Positions 30,730-38,741 of a DNA stretch of 53,548 nucleotides are shown here, piece by piece. Below the pieces are notes generated by a model that was not told the origin of the DNA, ran no database searches, and saw only the letters and a program-made list of their open reading frames with translations. Made by a program: the position numbers and the translations under genes. The first letter of the stretch is position 1. The number at the start of each line of letters is the position of its first letter. Source of the stretch: Clostridiales bacterium (GTDB lineage Bacteria > Bacillota > Clostridia > Christensenellales > Aristaeellaceae); assembly GCA_015056125.1 (NCBI GenBank), contig SVGW01000010.1, positions 1 through 53,548 of the forward strand, written 5' to 3'.

Positions 30730-31767
30730 ATGAAGGCATTGGTAAAAACGCAAAAAGGAGAGGGCTTTGTGGCCCTGGAAGAGCGCCCGATCCCTGAAAT
30801 TGCTCCGGATGAGGTATTGATCCAGGTGGCATATAGCGGCATTTGCGGCACGGATATTCATATTTTGCATGATCAGTTTACCTATTATCCTCCGGTGATT
30901 ATCGGCCATGAGTTTTCGGGCCGGGTGGTGAAAATCGGGGATCAGGTGGAGGGCTATCGGGCAGGGGATTTGGTGGTGGGCGAACCTCACAACCGTCACT
31001 GCGGAAGATGCTATCTTTGCCGAAACGGCCATATCCAGAATTGCATGGACAAGCGCTCCATCGGCTGGGGCATTGACGGCTCCTTTGCGGCGTATCTGGC
31101 CATGCCGGAAAAGCTTTTGCACAAGGTGCCGGAGGGGGTGTCCCTGAAAGCCGCCGCCATGGCGGAGCCAGCCGCCATAGTGGCCCATCAATTGCTGGAG
31201 AGGGCCCGTGTTACCCCAGGGGACAACGTGGTGATTATGGGCGTCGGGCCCATTGCCCTGCTGGCTGCTCAGATGGCCAGGATCGCTGGGGCGGGAAAGA
31301 TTATCCTGTGCGGCTGCACCGGGGATATTCCTTATCGGCTTAAGATTGCCGAGCAACTAAAATGCTATGATCTTTTTATCGATGTGCTCACCCAGGATGC
31401 CGCCGCCATTATCATGGAGGAAACAAAAATCGGCGCCGATTTGGTGGTGGAGGCGTCCGGCGCTCAAAGCGCCATTGCCACCTCCATCCGGGTGCTGAAA
31501 AAATGGGGCACGCTCTGCGCTATCGGCATGACGGGACCGGAAAAAATTCAGGTGCCTTGGAATGAGGCGATGATGAAGGTGCTTACCGTGCAATTCAATA
31601 TGAGCTCCAGCTATAATGGATGGAATATGGCGCTCAATCTGATGGCCAGCGGGCGGCTGCAGGTGGAGCCTATGATCGGGGTGAAGCCCATGAGCGCCTG
31701 GCAGGAGGCCTTTGATGATCTTGAAAGCGGCCGGGCCATGAAAATGCTGCTGGAGCCCGAAAAATAG
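30730..31767 (+). CDS. Zinc-dependent medium-chain alcohol/polyol dehydrogenase
   Basis: The 345-residue protein starts at ATG 30730 after GAGGCGAT; the in-frame ATG at 30697 has no ribosome site. Catalytic zinc ligands are in GICGTDIHIL and IIGHEFSGRV. The structural zinc is held by CGRCYLCRNGHIQNC. The Rossmann fold is VIMGVGPIALLAAQMARIAG. It resembles the sorbitol/threonine dehydrogenase branch, oxidising a secondary alcohol of a polyol or sugar acid with NAD(P). It is the first gene of an eight-gene run to 37435. Confidence 0.92.
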   Translation: MKALVKTQKGEGFVALEERPIPEIAPDEVLIQVAYSGICGTDIHILHDQFTYYPPVIIGHEFSGRVVKIGDQVEGYRAGDLVVGEPHNRHCGRCYLCRNGHIQNCMDKRSIGWGIDGSFAAYLAMPEKLLHKVPEGVSLKAAAMAEPAAIVAHQLLERARVTPGDNVVIMGVGPIALLAAQMARIAGAGKIILCGCTGDIPYRLKIAEQLKCYDLFIDVLTQDAAAIIMEETKIGADLVVEASGAQSAIATSIRVLKKWGTLCAIGMTGPEKIQVPWNEAMMKVLTVQFNMSSSYNGWNMALNLMASGRLQVEPMIGVKPMSAWQEAFDDLESGRAMKMLLEPEK

Positions 31768-31782
31768 GAAAGAGGTGCGCAT

Positions 31783-32550
31783 ATGAATATCGGCTTTGAA
31801 AATCAGGTGGTCGTGATTACCGGCGCTGCCGGGGGCCTGGGGATGGGCATGGTAAAAAGGTTTCTGGAGGATGGGGCCATTGTGGCTCTGTGCGATTTAA
31901 AGGGTGCCAGGGAAGCAGCGGAAAAAATGGAAAGCGACCGGGCGCATGGCTTTGATTTTGATATTACCGATCGGGCTGCGGTGCAAAGCGCCATGGCTAA
32001 GATTCATCAGGAACTGGGGCCCATCCAGGTGCTGGTCAATAATGCCGGGATCAATGTGGGGCCGGAAGAGAGAAAGCATGTGGATCAGTTTAGTGATAAA
32101 TGGTGGGACGCCATTGTGAAAGTGGATTTGGATGGCACCTACAATTGCGTAAAGCAGGCGGCGCCCTACATGAAGGAGGGAGGGGCCATCGTAAATATCA
32201 GCTCCATTGTGGGCCTGGTGCCCCTTCGCAATCAGTGCGCTTTCACGGCGGCCAAGGCGGCGGTGATTAATTTCACCAAAGCTATCGCCATGGAATTGGC
32301 TCCCCAGGGTATCCGGGCCAATGTGATTTGCCCCGGCACCATCGGCCTCGCCATCACCAACCGGCTCTGGCAGAATAACAGCGCCATGGAAGGCTTGCTT
32401 TCCCATATTCCCATGAATCGTCAGGGCAGCCCGGAGGAAATCGCCAATGCTACGGCATTCCTGGCCTCCTCCGCCGCTTCCTATATCACCGGGGCTGTGC
32501 TGCCCGTGGACGGTGGATGGACCTGCGGCGGTTTTGCCCGGAACTTTTAA
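31783..32550 (+). CDS. SDR family oxidoreductase lacking the catalytic Tyr
   Basis: The 255-residue protein starts after GAAAGAGGTG. The classical SDR frame is complete: TGAAGGLGMG cofactor motif, NNAGIN, NISSIV (Ser141) and the C-terminal PVDGGWTCGG. The YxxxK motif, however, reads FTAAK (Phe154, Lys158), exactly 13 residues after Ser141 where Tyr is normally found. The codon is TTC. Classical SDRs need this Tyr as acid/base, so the protein may be inactive, use another residue, or act as a ligand-binding partner. Neighbours are two alcohol dehydrogenases of the same operon. Confidence 0.9.
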   Translation: MNIGFENQVVVITGAAGGLGMGMVKRFLEDGAIVALCDLKGAREAAEKMESDRAHGFDFDITDRAAVQSAMAKIHQELGPIQVLVNNAGINVGPEERKHVDQFSDKWWDAIVKVDLDGTYNCVKQAAPYMKEGGAIVNISSIVGLVPLRNQCAFTAAKAAVINFTKAIAMELAPQGIRANVICPGTIGLAITNRLWQNNSAMEGLLSHIPMNRQGSPEEIANATAFLASSAASYITGAVLPVDGGWTCGGFARNF

Positions 32551-32565
32551 GAAAGGGTGAATGAA

Positions 32566-33327
32566 ATGGTGAATTTTGCGCAGAAGGTGTGCACATATCA
32601 GGTGCCTGCGGGCGCAGTGGGGGTCTTTTTTCTGGGCCAGGCAGGATTCATTTTCAAAACGCCCATGGGTCAAATGGCAGCGGTGGATCCCTATCTTTCC
32701 GATTGCTGCGAGCGCTATTTTGGCTTTAAGCGCTTGATGCCCCATATCCTGGAGGCTGGGGAACTCACCTTGGATCAATTGATCATTTCCCACGCCCATT
32801 ACGATCATTTCGATCCGGATAGCGTGCCCCTGCTCATGGCAAATGGGCATACGGAGCTCATCGGCGCTCAGGATACCCGGGCGGAATGCCAGAGGCTGAA
32901 TCTTGAAAAGAATGTAACGTACCTGTCCATCGGCGAAACCGTAATCCGGGGAGAAATTTCGGTAAAGGGTATGCCTTGCGATCATGGGGAATTGGCCCCG
33001 GATGCTTTGGGCCTTTTGATTACCGTGGGCGAAAAGAAAATCTATCTCATGGGGGATACCGCCTATCGCCCCGATCTATTGGAAAATGAAGAAATTCAGG
33101 GGGTGAATCTTCTGATTCTGCCCATCAACGGCGCCTTTGGCAACCTGAATGAAGAGCAGGCGGCCCGGGTGATCCACCGATTGCAGCCCCGAATGGCCGT
33201 GCCCTGCCATTACTGGAATTTTGCCGAGCACGGCGGCAATCCCGGGCTTTTCCAGGAGAAAATGCGCGAAATTGCGCCGGAAATTCCCTATGTGCTTATG
33301 CGCCAGGGGGAGGGAATGATGATATGA
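32566..33327 (+). CDS. UlaG-like metallo-beta-lactamase-fold lactonase
   Basis: The 253-residue protein starts at ATG 32566; GAAAGGG is about 8 nt upstream, and the in-frame GTG at 32557 overlaps it. It shows the UlaG/UPF0173 pattern: GQAGFIFKTP, DPYLSD, ISHAHYDHFDPD (HxHxDH), MPCDHGE, LMGDTAY and a late His in AVPCHYWNF. UlaG opens L-ascorbate-6-phosphate; relatives hydrolyse sugar lactones. In this operon it could open the lactone formed by one of the dehydrogenases. Its stop overlaps the next start (ATGA), so translation is coupled. Confidence 0.8.
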   Translation: MVNFAQKVCTYQVPAGAVGVFFLGQAGFIFKTPMGQMAAVDPYLSDCCERYFGFKRLMPHILEAGELTLDQLIISHAHYDHFDPDSVPLLMANGHTELIGAQDTRAECQRLNLEKNVTYLSIGETVIRGEISVKGMPCDHGELAPDALGLLITVGEKKIYLMGDTAYRPDLLENEEIQGVNLLILPINGAFGNLNEEQAARVIHRLQPRMAVPCHYWNFAEHGGNPGLFQEKMREIAPEIPYVLMRQGEGMMI

Positions 33328-34367
33328 AAGCAGTAACTGTATATGGCCCCCGAAACGCCCGGATGGAGGAAGTGGAAAAGCCCCGGGCTACCGGGGATAT
33401 GCTGGTGATGAAGGTAAAGCGCACAGGGGTGTGCGCCACCGATCAATCTATCTATACCGGGGAAAGCAGCTTTATCCGAAGCGGCGAAATTAAGTTTCCC
33501 TGCCGCTTTGGCCATGAATGGGCCGGTGTGGTGGAGGAAATCGGGCCGGACGTGACCAAGTTTAAAGTGGGAGACCGGGTATATGCGGATAATTTCGTTT
33601 CCTGCGGCCAGTGCGACGCCTGCAAGCGGGGGGATTATATGGCCTGCGGTCATATCCGCTCTGTGGGCACGGTGAATTGCTGGGATGGATGCTATGCGGA
33701 ATATATGCAGATGCCTGAGCGCCATGTGTTTCTTTTGCCTGATGAACTGAGCATGGATGAAGGCGCGCTGATTGAGCCGGCCTCCATTGCTTACGACGCC
33801 TTTCGGGGCGTGGAACTGCAAAAAGAAGATACGGTGGCAGTGTTTGGCACAGGCGCCATCGGCATGATTGCAGCCTGGCTGGCCAAGTTCTACGGAGCGG
33901 GCCAGGTGATCATGGTGGGCCGCAGCCCGGATAAGCTGGAAGTGGCGCTGAAAGTGGGCGCGGATAAGGCCGTTAACAGCCGGCAGGAAGATGCGGTAGA
34001 AGCGATTAAGAAGCTGACCGGGGGGAAGGGAGCCAATCTGATCGTGGAAACCTCCGGCGCGGCCTCAGCTTTAAAGGAGAGCATCCTCTCTGCTGCCCGC
34101 TATGGACGAATCTCCGTGGTCAGCTTCTATGAAAGGGATCTTGATGGCATCCCCATTGATCCACTGGTGCTGGGATGCGTATCCATGGTGGGGGCTGCAG
34201 GCCGGGCGGGAAATGCCCCAGGGGTGTGCGAAATCATGCGGATAAACCCCGTGAAGCTCGCGCCCATTATCACCCATCACATTCCTTTTGAAAATTGCCT
34301 GGATATATTTGAGCATGAAGAAAAATATCATGCCGAAAAAATCAAAGCAATGATTGACTTTGAGTAA
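33324..34367 (+). CDS. Zinc-dependent medium-chain alcohol dehydrogenase (second copy)
   Basis: The 347-residue protein overlaps the lactonase-like gene by four bases. Catalytic-zinc motifs are GVCATDQSIYTG and FGHEWAGVVEEIG; the structural zinc is in CGQCDACKRGDYMAC. The Rossmann motif is FGTGAIGMIAAWLAKFYGAG. It shares the fold of the first gene of the operon but not close sequence, so the two probably handle different alcohols, or the same pathway intermediate at two steps. No signal peptide. Confidence 0.92.
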   Translation: MKAVTVYGPRNARMEEVEKPRATGDMLVMKVKRTGVCATDQSIYTGESSFIRSGEIKFPCRFGHEWAGVVEEIGPDVTKFKVGDRVYADNFVSCGQCDACKRGDYMACGHIRSVGTVNCWDGCYAEYMQMPERHVFLLPDELSMDEGALIEPASIAYDAFRGVELQKEDTVAVFGTGAIGMIAAWLAKFYGAGQVIMVGRSPDKLEVALKVGADKAVNSRQEDAVEAIKKLTGGKGANLIVETSGAASALKESILSAARYGRISVVSFYERDLDGIPIDPLVLGCVSMVGAAGRAGNAPGVCEIMRINPVKLAPIITHHIPFENCLDIFEHEEKYHAEKIKAMIDFE

Positions 34368-34386
34368 AAAAAAGGAGAAAATAGAG

Positions 34387-34812
34387 ATGGATAAGAAAAA
34401 GCTGCCCCCCCTGCAGGTGGACGTGGCCAGAGTGAAGCCTCTGGTATTCGGACAGGAATATGAATCTCGGATGATTCTGGATCATCAGATCACCGGGCGG
34501 GATAATGTGATTCAGATCAATCATGGCACAGTGAAGGCCGGCTTTGCCTTGGGCGGCGCCACCCACGATGAAGATGAAATCTATTATATCCTCTCCGGCC
34601 ACGGAAAATTGCAACTGGATGAAAAAATTGTAGATGTAATGGGGGGCCAGGTGATCTTCATTCCGGCCGGATGCTTCCATGCCCTGGATAATCGGGAATC
34701 CAATGAAGATCTTTGCATCCTCACCTTCTGGCGGGATTGGCGCTTCAATGACGCCTACGAAGAGCGCATCCGCCAGTGGGGCACTTCCTTTAAGACGATT
34801 GACGAAGAATAA
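34387..34812 (+). CDS. Cupin-domain protein
   Basis: The 141-residue protein starts at ATG 34387 after AAAAAGGAG; an in-frame ATG at 34354 lies within the preceding gene. A single cupin barrel shows motif 1 as THDEDEIYYILSGHGKLQL and motif 2 as IFIPAGCFHALDN. Metal ligands would be the His, Glu and final His. Small cupins in sugar operons are isomerases, epimerases or mutarotase-like proteins. The exact job is unknown. It is co-transcribed with deoC 17 bp downstream. Confidence 0.85.
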   Translation: MDKKKLPPLQVDVARVKPLVFGQEYESRMILDHQITGRDNVIQINHGTVKAGFALGGATHDEDEIYYILSGHGKLQLDEKIVDVMGGQVIFIPAGCFHALDNRESNEDLCILTFWRDWRFNDAYEERIRQWGTSFKTIDEE

Positions 34813-34829
34813 GAAAGGAGAAATCTTTC

Positions 34830-35498
34830 ATGGAAAAGCTCAATAAGTATGTGGATCACACCAATTTAAAGCCCTTCGCCACCAAGGCGGATATTGAAAA
34901 GCTCTGCGCTGAGGCGAGAAAGTGGGATTTTGCCTCCGTGTGCGTAAATCCCTGCAATATCCCCCTGGCAAAGGAATTGCTAAAGGGCAGCGATGTGAAG
35001 GTATGCACTGTGATTGGCTTTCCTCTGGGCCAGAACACCACCGCCGTGAAGGTTCAGGAAACCAAGGACGCCTATGAAATGGGCTGCGAAGAATTTGATA
35101 TGGTGATTAATGTGGGCCGTTTAAAGGATGGATGCCAGGATTATGTGCGGGATGAGATCAAGGCCGTTGTGGAAGCGGCCCAGGGCCGATTGGTCAAGGT
35201 GATTATTGAAACCGGGCTGCTCACCGATGAAGAAAAGGCCATTGCCACACGGCTTTCCTGCGAAGCGGGGGCTGATTTTGTGAAAACCTGCACCGGCGTA
35301 TCCCAGGGCGTGGCCACGGTGGAGGATATCAAGCTGATGAAAGAAAATCTTAGCAACGGCGCCAAGCTCAAGGCGTCCTCCGGCATCCGCAGCTATGAGG
35401 ATGCCAAGGCCCTGATTGACGCAGGCGCCCAGCGCCTGGGCACCTCTGCCGGCATTGCCATTATCACCGGTGCGCCTGCCGGAGAAGGAGGCTACTAA
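34830..35498 (+). CDS. deoC: Deoxyribose-phosphate aldolase
   Basis: The 222-residue protein starts after AGAAAGGAG. It matches class I DeoC: YVDHTNLKP, CTVIGFPLGQNTTAVK, EFDMVINVG, VKTCTGVSQG with the Schiff-base Lys, and KASSGIRSYEDA with the second active-site Lys. It splits 2-deoxy-D-ribose-5-phosphate into glyceraldehyde-3-phosphate and acetaldehyde. No nucleoside phosphorylase or pentomutase is beside it. Together with ribokinase and dehydrogenases this points to deoxysugar or sugar-acid catabolism rather than nucleoside salvage. Its stop overlaps the ribokinase start. Confidence 0.95.
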   Translation: MEKLNKYVDHTNLKPFATKADIEKLCAEARKWDFASVCVNPCNIPLAKELLKGSDVKVCTVIGFPLGQNTTAVKVQETKDAYEMGCEEFDMVINVGRLKDGCQDYVRDEIKAVVEAAQGRLVKVIIETGLLTDEEKAIATRLSCEAGADFVKTCTGVSQGVATVEDIKLMKENLSNGAKLKASSGIRSYEDAKALIDAGAQRLGTSAGIAIITGAPAGEGGY

Positions 35499-36433
35499 TG
35501 GGTAAAGTAATCGGCCCCGGTTCACTGATTGTGGATATTACGGGCTTTGCTCCTCATCTTCCCGTGGCTGGGGAAACCACCAAAGGAACAACTTTGCGCT
35601 TTGGCCCCGGGGGTAAGGGCAGCAATCAAATGACCGCCGCCCATCGCGCCGGGGCGGATACCATGATCATCGGCTGCAAGGGCAATGATTTCCTGGGAAA
35701 AATTCTGGATGGGCACTATGAAAAAGAGCAGATGAGCACCAAATATATCTCCATTTTGGAAGACGGAGAAACGGCCAGCGCCCTCATCGAAGTGGACGAA
35801 GAAACGGCCCAGAATCGCATCATCGTGATTCTGGGTGCCTGCGCCGCCGTGAGCCGTGAACAGGTGATGGCGGCGGAAAAAGATTTTGCGGATTGCGATG
35901 CCGTGCTCACCCAGTTTGAAACCACGGTGGAAGCCGTGGAAGCGGCCAAGGAGCTGGCGAAAAAGTATCATAAGCCCTTTATCCTTAATCCTGCTCCCTA
36001 CATCGATGTGCCTGCCTCCATTTTTGACGGGGTGGATTATGTGACCCCCAATGAAACGGAAGCGGAGCAGTTTACGGGAATCAAGGTGGATACGGTGGAG
36101 GATTGCAGGAAGGCGGCGAAAAGATTCCTGGAAATGGGCGTGAAAAACGTAATCATCACCCTGGGCGTTCGCGGCGTATTCTTTACCGATGGGGAAAAGG
36201 AATTGCAGGTGCCGGCGCTTAAAGTAAAGGCCGTTGAAACCACCGGTGCGGGGGATGCCTTTAACGGCGGCCTTACGGCGGCGCTTTCCGCTGGATTACC
36301 CATTGAAACGGCCCTGAAATTTGCCACCTGCACCTCCGCCATTTCTGTTACCCGCCTGGGCTCTTCTCCCTCCATGCCCTATCGCCATGAAATTCTGGCG
36401 CTGCTGGAGAAAGAATTCGGCATTCGGCTGTAA
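35498..36433 (+). CDS. rbsK: Ribokinase (PfkB family)
   Basis: The 311-residue protein starts on the last base of the deoC stop codon after GGAGAAGGAGG. It matches ribokinase: RFGPGGKGSNQMTAAHRAGA (substrate motif 1), YVTPNETEAEQFTG, and VETTGAGDAFNGGL (motif 2 with catalytic Asp). It phosphorylates ribose or deoxyribose at O5, making the substrate for DeoC. Length is normal. The rbsK name rests on family resemblance; deoxyribokinase (DeoK) is equally possible given tight coupling to deoC. Confidence 0.88.
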   Translation: MGKVIGPGSLIVDITGFAPHLPVAGETTKGTTLRFGPGGKGSNQMTAAHRAGADTMIIGCKGNDFLGKILDGHYEKEQMSTKYISILEDGETASALIEVDEETAQNRIIVILGACAAVSREQVMAAEKDFADCDAVLTQFETTVEAVEAAKELAKKYHKPFILNPAPYIDVPASIFDGVDYVTPNETEAEQFTGIKVDTVEDCRKAAKRFLEMGVKNVIITLGVRGVFFTDGEKELQVPALKVKAVETTGAGDAFNGGLTAALSAGLPIETALKFATCTSAISVTRLGSSPSMPYRHEILALLEKEFGIRL

Positions 36434-36445
36434 GGGGGCGTCTCC

Positions 36446-37435
36446 TTGGAATTTCTTGGTAGCTTTCTGACCGTGGCGGAAAAGGTGGGGCTTTTGTTCA
36501 TCCTCATCGCCATCGGCTTTTTCTGTCAGCGCAAAAAGATGCTCACGGAAGAATCCAATAAAAGCCTGGCGGATATTGTGATGTATATCGTGTCCCCTTG
36601 CGTGATTATCAACGCTTTTAGCGCCAATATGTATTCAAAAGAAGAACTCACGGTGGTGCTAAAAAATATCGCGCTGGTGGCGGGGATTTCGGTCTTGGCC
36701 CATGTGCTGATGATTGTGGCGGTCACCTTCATTTTCCGCACGCCTGATGAAAACAGGCGCAGGCTGATGCGCTTTTCGGCGGTGTTTTCCAATGCGGGCT
36801 TTATCGCTCTGCCCCTGGCCCAGGCGCTGATCGATACCCCCACCTTCCACGAAGGGGCGCTGTATGCTTCGGCCTACTTGGCCATGTTCAACGTCACTTT
36901 GTGGACTTGGGGCCTGGTGGATATGAGCGGCAATAAAAAGGATATGCGGCTGCGCAAAATCCTTTTGAATCCCGGAGTGGTGAGCGTGGTGATCGGTATG
37001 ATCATTTTCACGTCTCCCCTCTATCTTCCCTTTGGGGAGGGCGCAGGCATCCGCTTGCCAGGGATCATTGCTGATGCGCTTGCTACCATCGCCGCACTGA
37101 ATCTGCCCCTGCCCATGTTGATGGTGGGCTATTATCTGGGAAAGGCCGATTTGAGGGCCGCTTTCCGGGATACCAGTTCCTTTTTTTGCATGGCGCTCAG
37201 GCTGCTGATTTTTCCTTTGCTGGTGCTGCTGCTTTTGTGGCTGTGCGGGGTGAAGGGCAATGTGCTGTTGGTATCGGTGATTGGGGCCAGCGCGCCGGTG
37301 GGCGCCACGGCCACCATCTTTTCGGCGAAGTTTTCCCGGGATACCGATCTGTCCGTGCGGTTGGTATCCCTTTCTACCATTCTCTCGCTCATCACTATGC
37401 CGATCATCGTGGGCCTCACCAGGATGATTGCTTGA
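36446..37435 (+). CDS. AEC (auxin efflux carrier) family transporter
   Basis: The 329-residue protein probably starts at TTG 36446, since TAAGGGGGCG is the only ribosome-like site and no nearby ATG fits. About ten hydrophobic helices are evident. FSNAGFIALPLAQALI and the C-terminal SAPVGATATIFSAKF are typical of bacterial AEC permeases. These carry organic acids or related anions across the cytoplasmic membrane. As last gene of the operon it may import the sugar acid, or export an end product such as malate or lactate. A terminator follows immediately. Confidence 0.88.
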   Translation: MEFLGSFLTVAEKVGLLFILIAIGFFCQRKKMLTEESNKSLADIVMYIVSPCVIINAFSANMYSKEELTVVLKNIALVAGISVLAHVLMIVAVTFIFRTPDENRRRLMRFSAVFSNAGFIALPLAQALIDTPTFHEGALYASAYLAMFNVTLWTWGLVDMSGNKKDMRLRKILLNPGVVSVVIGMIIFTSPLYLPFGEGAGIRLPGIIADALATIAALNLPLPMLMVGYYLGKADLRAAFRDTSSFFCMALRLLIFPLLVLLLLWLCGVKGNVLLVSVIGASAPVGATATIFSAKFSRDTDLSVRLVSLSTILSLITMPIIVGLTRMIA

Positions 37436-37451
37436 TCAGCGAATGATTCTT

Positions 37452-37488
37452 TTCCCGGCGGAGCGCTTGTGTTCCTCCGGGAATTTTT
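37452..37488 (+). terminator. Terminator of the eight-gene sugar operon
   Basis: TTCCCGG (37452-37458) pairs with CCGGGAA (37477-37483); GGA/TCC extends the stem around a bulge, and TTTTT follows. Confidence 0.75.
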
Positions 37489-37495
37489 GTATAAT
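37467..37495 (+). promoter_or_regulatory. Promoter for the aldo/keto reductase, overlapping the terminator
   Basis: TTGTGT (37467-37472), 17-bp spacer and TATAAT (37490-37495). The -35 box lies in the loop of the upstream terminator and the -10 box just after its T-tract. Confidence 0.65.
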
Positions 37496-37515
37496 GAAAA
37501 GCGAGGTGAAAAAAG

Positions 37516-38694
37516 ATGATTTACAGGAATTTTCAGGGAAAAGAATTATCCATGCTGGGGTTTGGCACCATGCGCCTGCCCACCCTTCCCGATGGCGCCA
37601 TTGATGAAAAGCAGGTATTCCGCATGGTGGATCTGGCGATGAGCCATGGCGTCAATTATTTTGATACGGCCTGGCCCTATCATGGGGGGCTTTCCGAAGT
37701 GGTGATTGGCAAGGCCCTGGTCCGGTATCCAAGAGAAAAATGGTATCTGGCCAATAAATATCCCGGCCACCAGATTGCTTCCTCCTATGATCCCAAGGCC
37801 ATTTTTGAAGAGCAGCTTCAAAAATGCGGCGTGGAGTATTTTGATTTTTATCTTCTGCACAACGTATATGAAAAATCTATCGAAACCTATCTGGATCCCC
37901 GCTGGGGCATTCTGGATTATTTCAAGGAGCAAAAGCGCCTGGGCCGCATCAAGCATCTGGGCTTTTCCACCCATGGCCGGGTGGAATTGATCAAGGAGTT
38001 TCTGGAAGCCTGCGGGGAGGATATGGAATTTTGCCAGATCCAATTGAATTATTTGGATTGGACGCTCCAGGATGCCAAAGCCAAGGTGAATTTGCTCAAT
38101 GAATGGAAGATTCCTATATGGGTGATGGAGCCTCTTCGGGGCGGCAAGCTGTGCCAGCTGAAAGAAGAGGAGGAAAAAGCGCTTCGCGCCCTGCGCCCGG
38201 ATGAAGGCGCGCCCGCCTGGGGCCTTAGGTTCCTCCAGGGGATTGAAGGAGTATCGGTGGTGCTCAGCGGCATGTCCAACCGCTATCAGATGCAGGAAAA
38301 TATCCGCACATTTGCAGAAGAAAAGCCCCTTTCCCATGAGGAGCAGGAAGCGCTGCTGGCCTTGGCCGAGGGCATGAAGGATTCCGTTCCCTGCACGGGC
38401 TGCCGCTATTGCACGGCTCATTGCCCCAAGGGGCTGGATATTCCCATGCTGCTGGAAACCTACAATGACGTGCGCTATCTGGCCAATGTATACGCTACCA
38501 TGCGGGTGGAAGCGCTGCCCGAGGAAAAGCAGCCCGCCGCCTGCATTGCCTGTGGAAAGTGCGCCCGGATGTGCCCGCAAAATATTGATATCCCAGCTGC
38601 TATGAAGGATTTTGCAGAAAAATTTGCCCAGATTCCCACCTGGGTGAGCATTTGCAAGGAGCGGGAAGAGGCAGCGAAGAAATTGAAGAAATAA
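37516..38694 (+). CDS. Aldo/keto reductase with C-terminal [4Fe-4S] ferredoxin domain
   Basis: The 392-residue protein starts after GCGAGGTG. The AKR barrel (about 1-285) shows VNYFDTAWPYHGG with catalytic Asp and Tyr, YLANKYPG with Lys, and YLLHNVY with His. The C-terminal 100 residues carry CTGCRYCTAHCPKGLDIP and CIACGKCARMCPQNIDIP, two four-Cys [4Fe-4S] sites. This is a common clostridial architecture thought to couple carbonyl reduction to ferredoxin-level electrons. Cytoplasmic. It is a single-gene unit between its promoter and a bidirectional terminator. Confidence 0.92.
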   Translation: MIYRNFQGKELSMLGFGTMRLPTLPDGAIDEKQVFRMVDLAMSHGVNYFDTAWPYHGGLSEVVIGKALVRYPREKWYLANKYPGHQIASSYDPKAIFEEQLQKCGVEYFDFYLLHNVYEKSIETYLDPRWGILDYFKEQKRLGRIKHLGFSTHGRVELIKEFLEACGEDMEFCQIQLNYLDWTLQDAKAKVNLLNEWKIPIWVMEPLRGGKLCQLKEEEEKALRALRPDEGAPAWGLRFLQGIEGVSVVLSGMSNRYQMQENIRTFAEEKPLSHEEQEALLALAEGMKDSVPCTGCRYCTAHCPKGLDIPMLLETYNDVRYLANVYATMRVEALPEEKQPAACIACGKCARMCPQNIDIPAAMKDFAEKFAQIPTWVSICKEREEAAKKLKK

Positions 38695-38699
38695 AAAAT

Positions 38700-38735
38700 G
38701 GATGGAAGATCGAATAGGTCTTCCATCCGTTTATA
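38700..38735. terminator. Bidirectional terminator between convergent genes
   Basis: GGATGGAAGA (38700-38709) and TCTTCCATCC (38719-38728) form a perfect 10-bp stem. A-rich and T-rich flanks let it serve both the reductase and the converging F420-ligase-like gene. Confidence 0.8.
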
Positions 38736-38741
38736 TATCTA

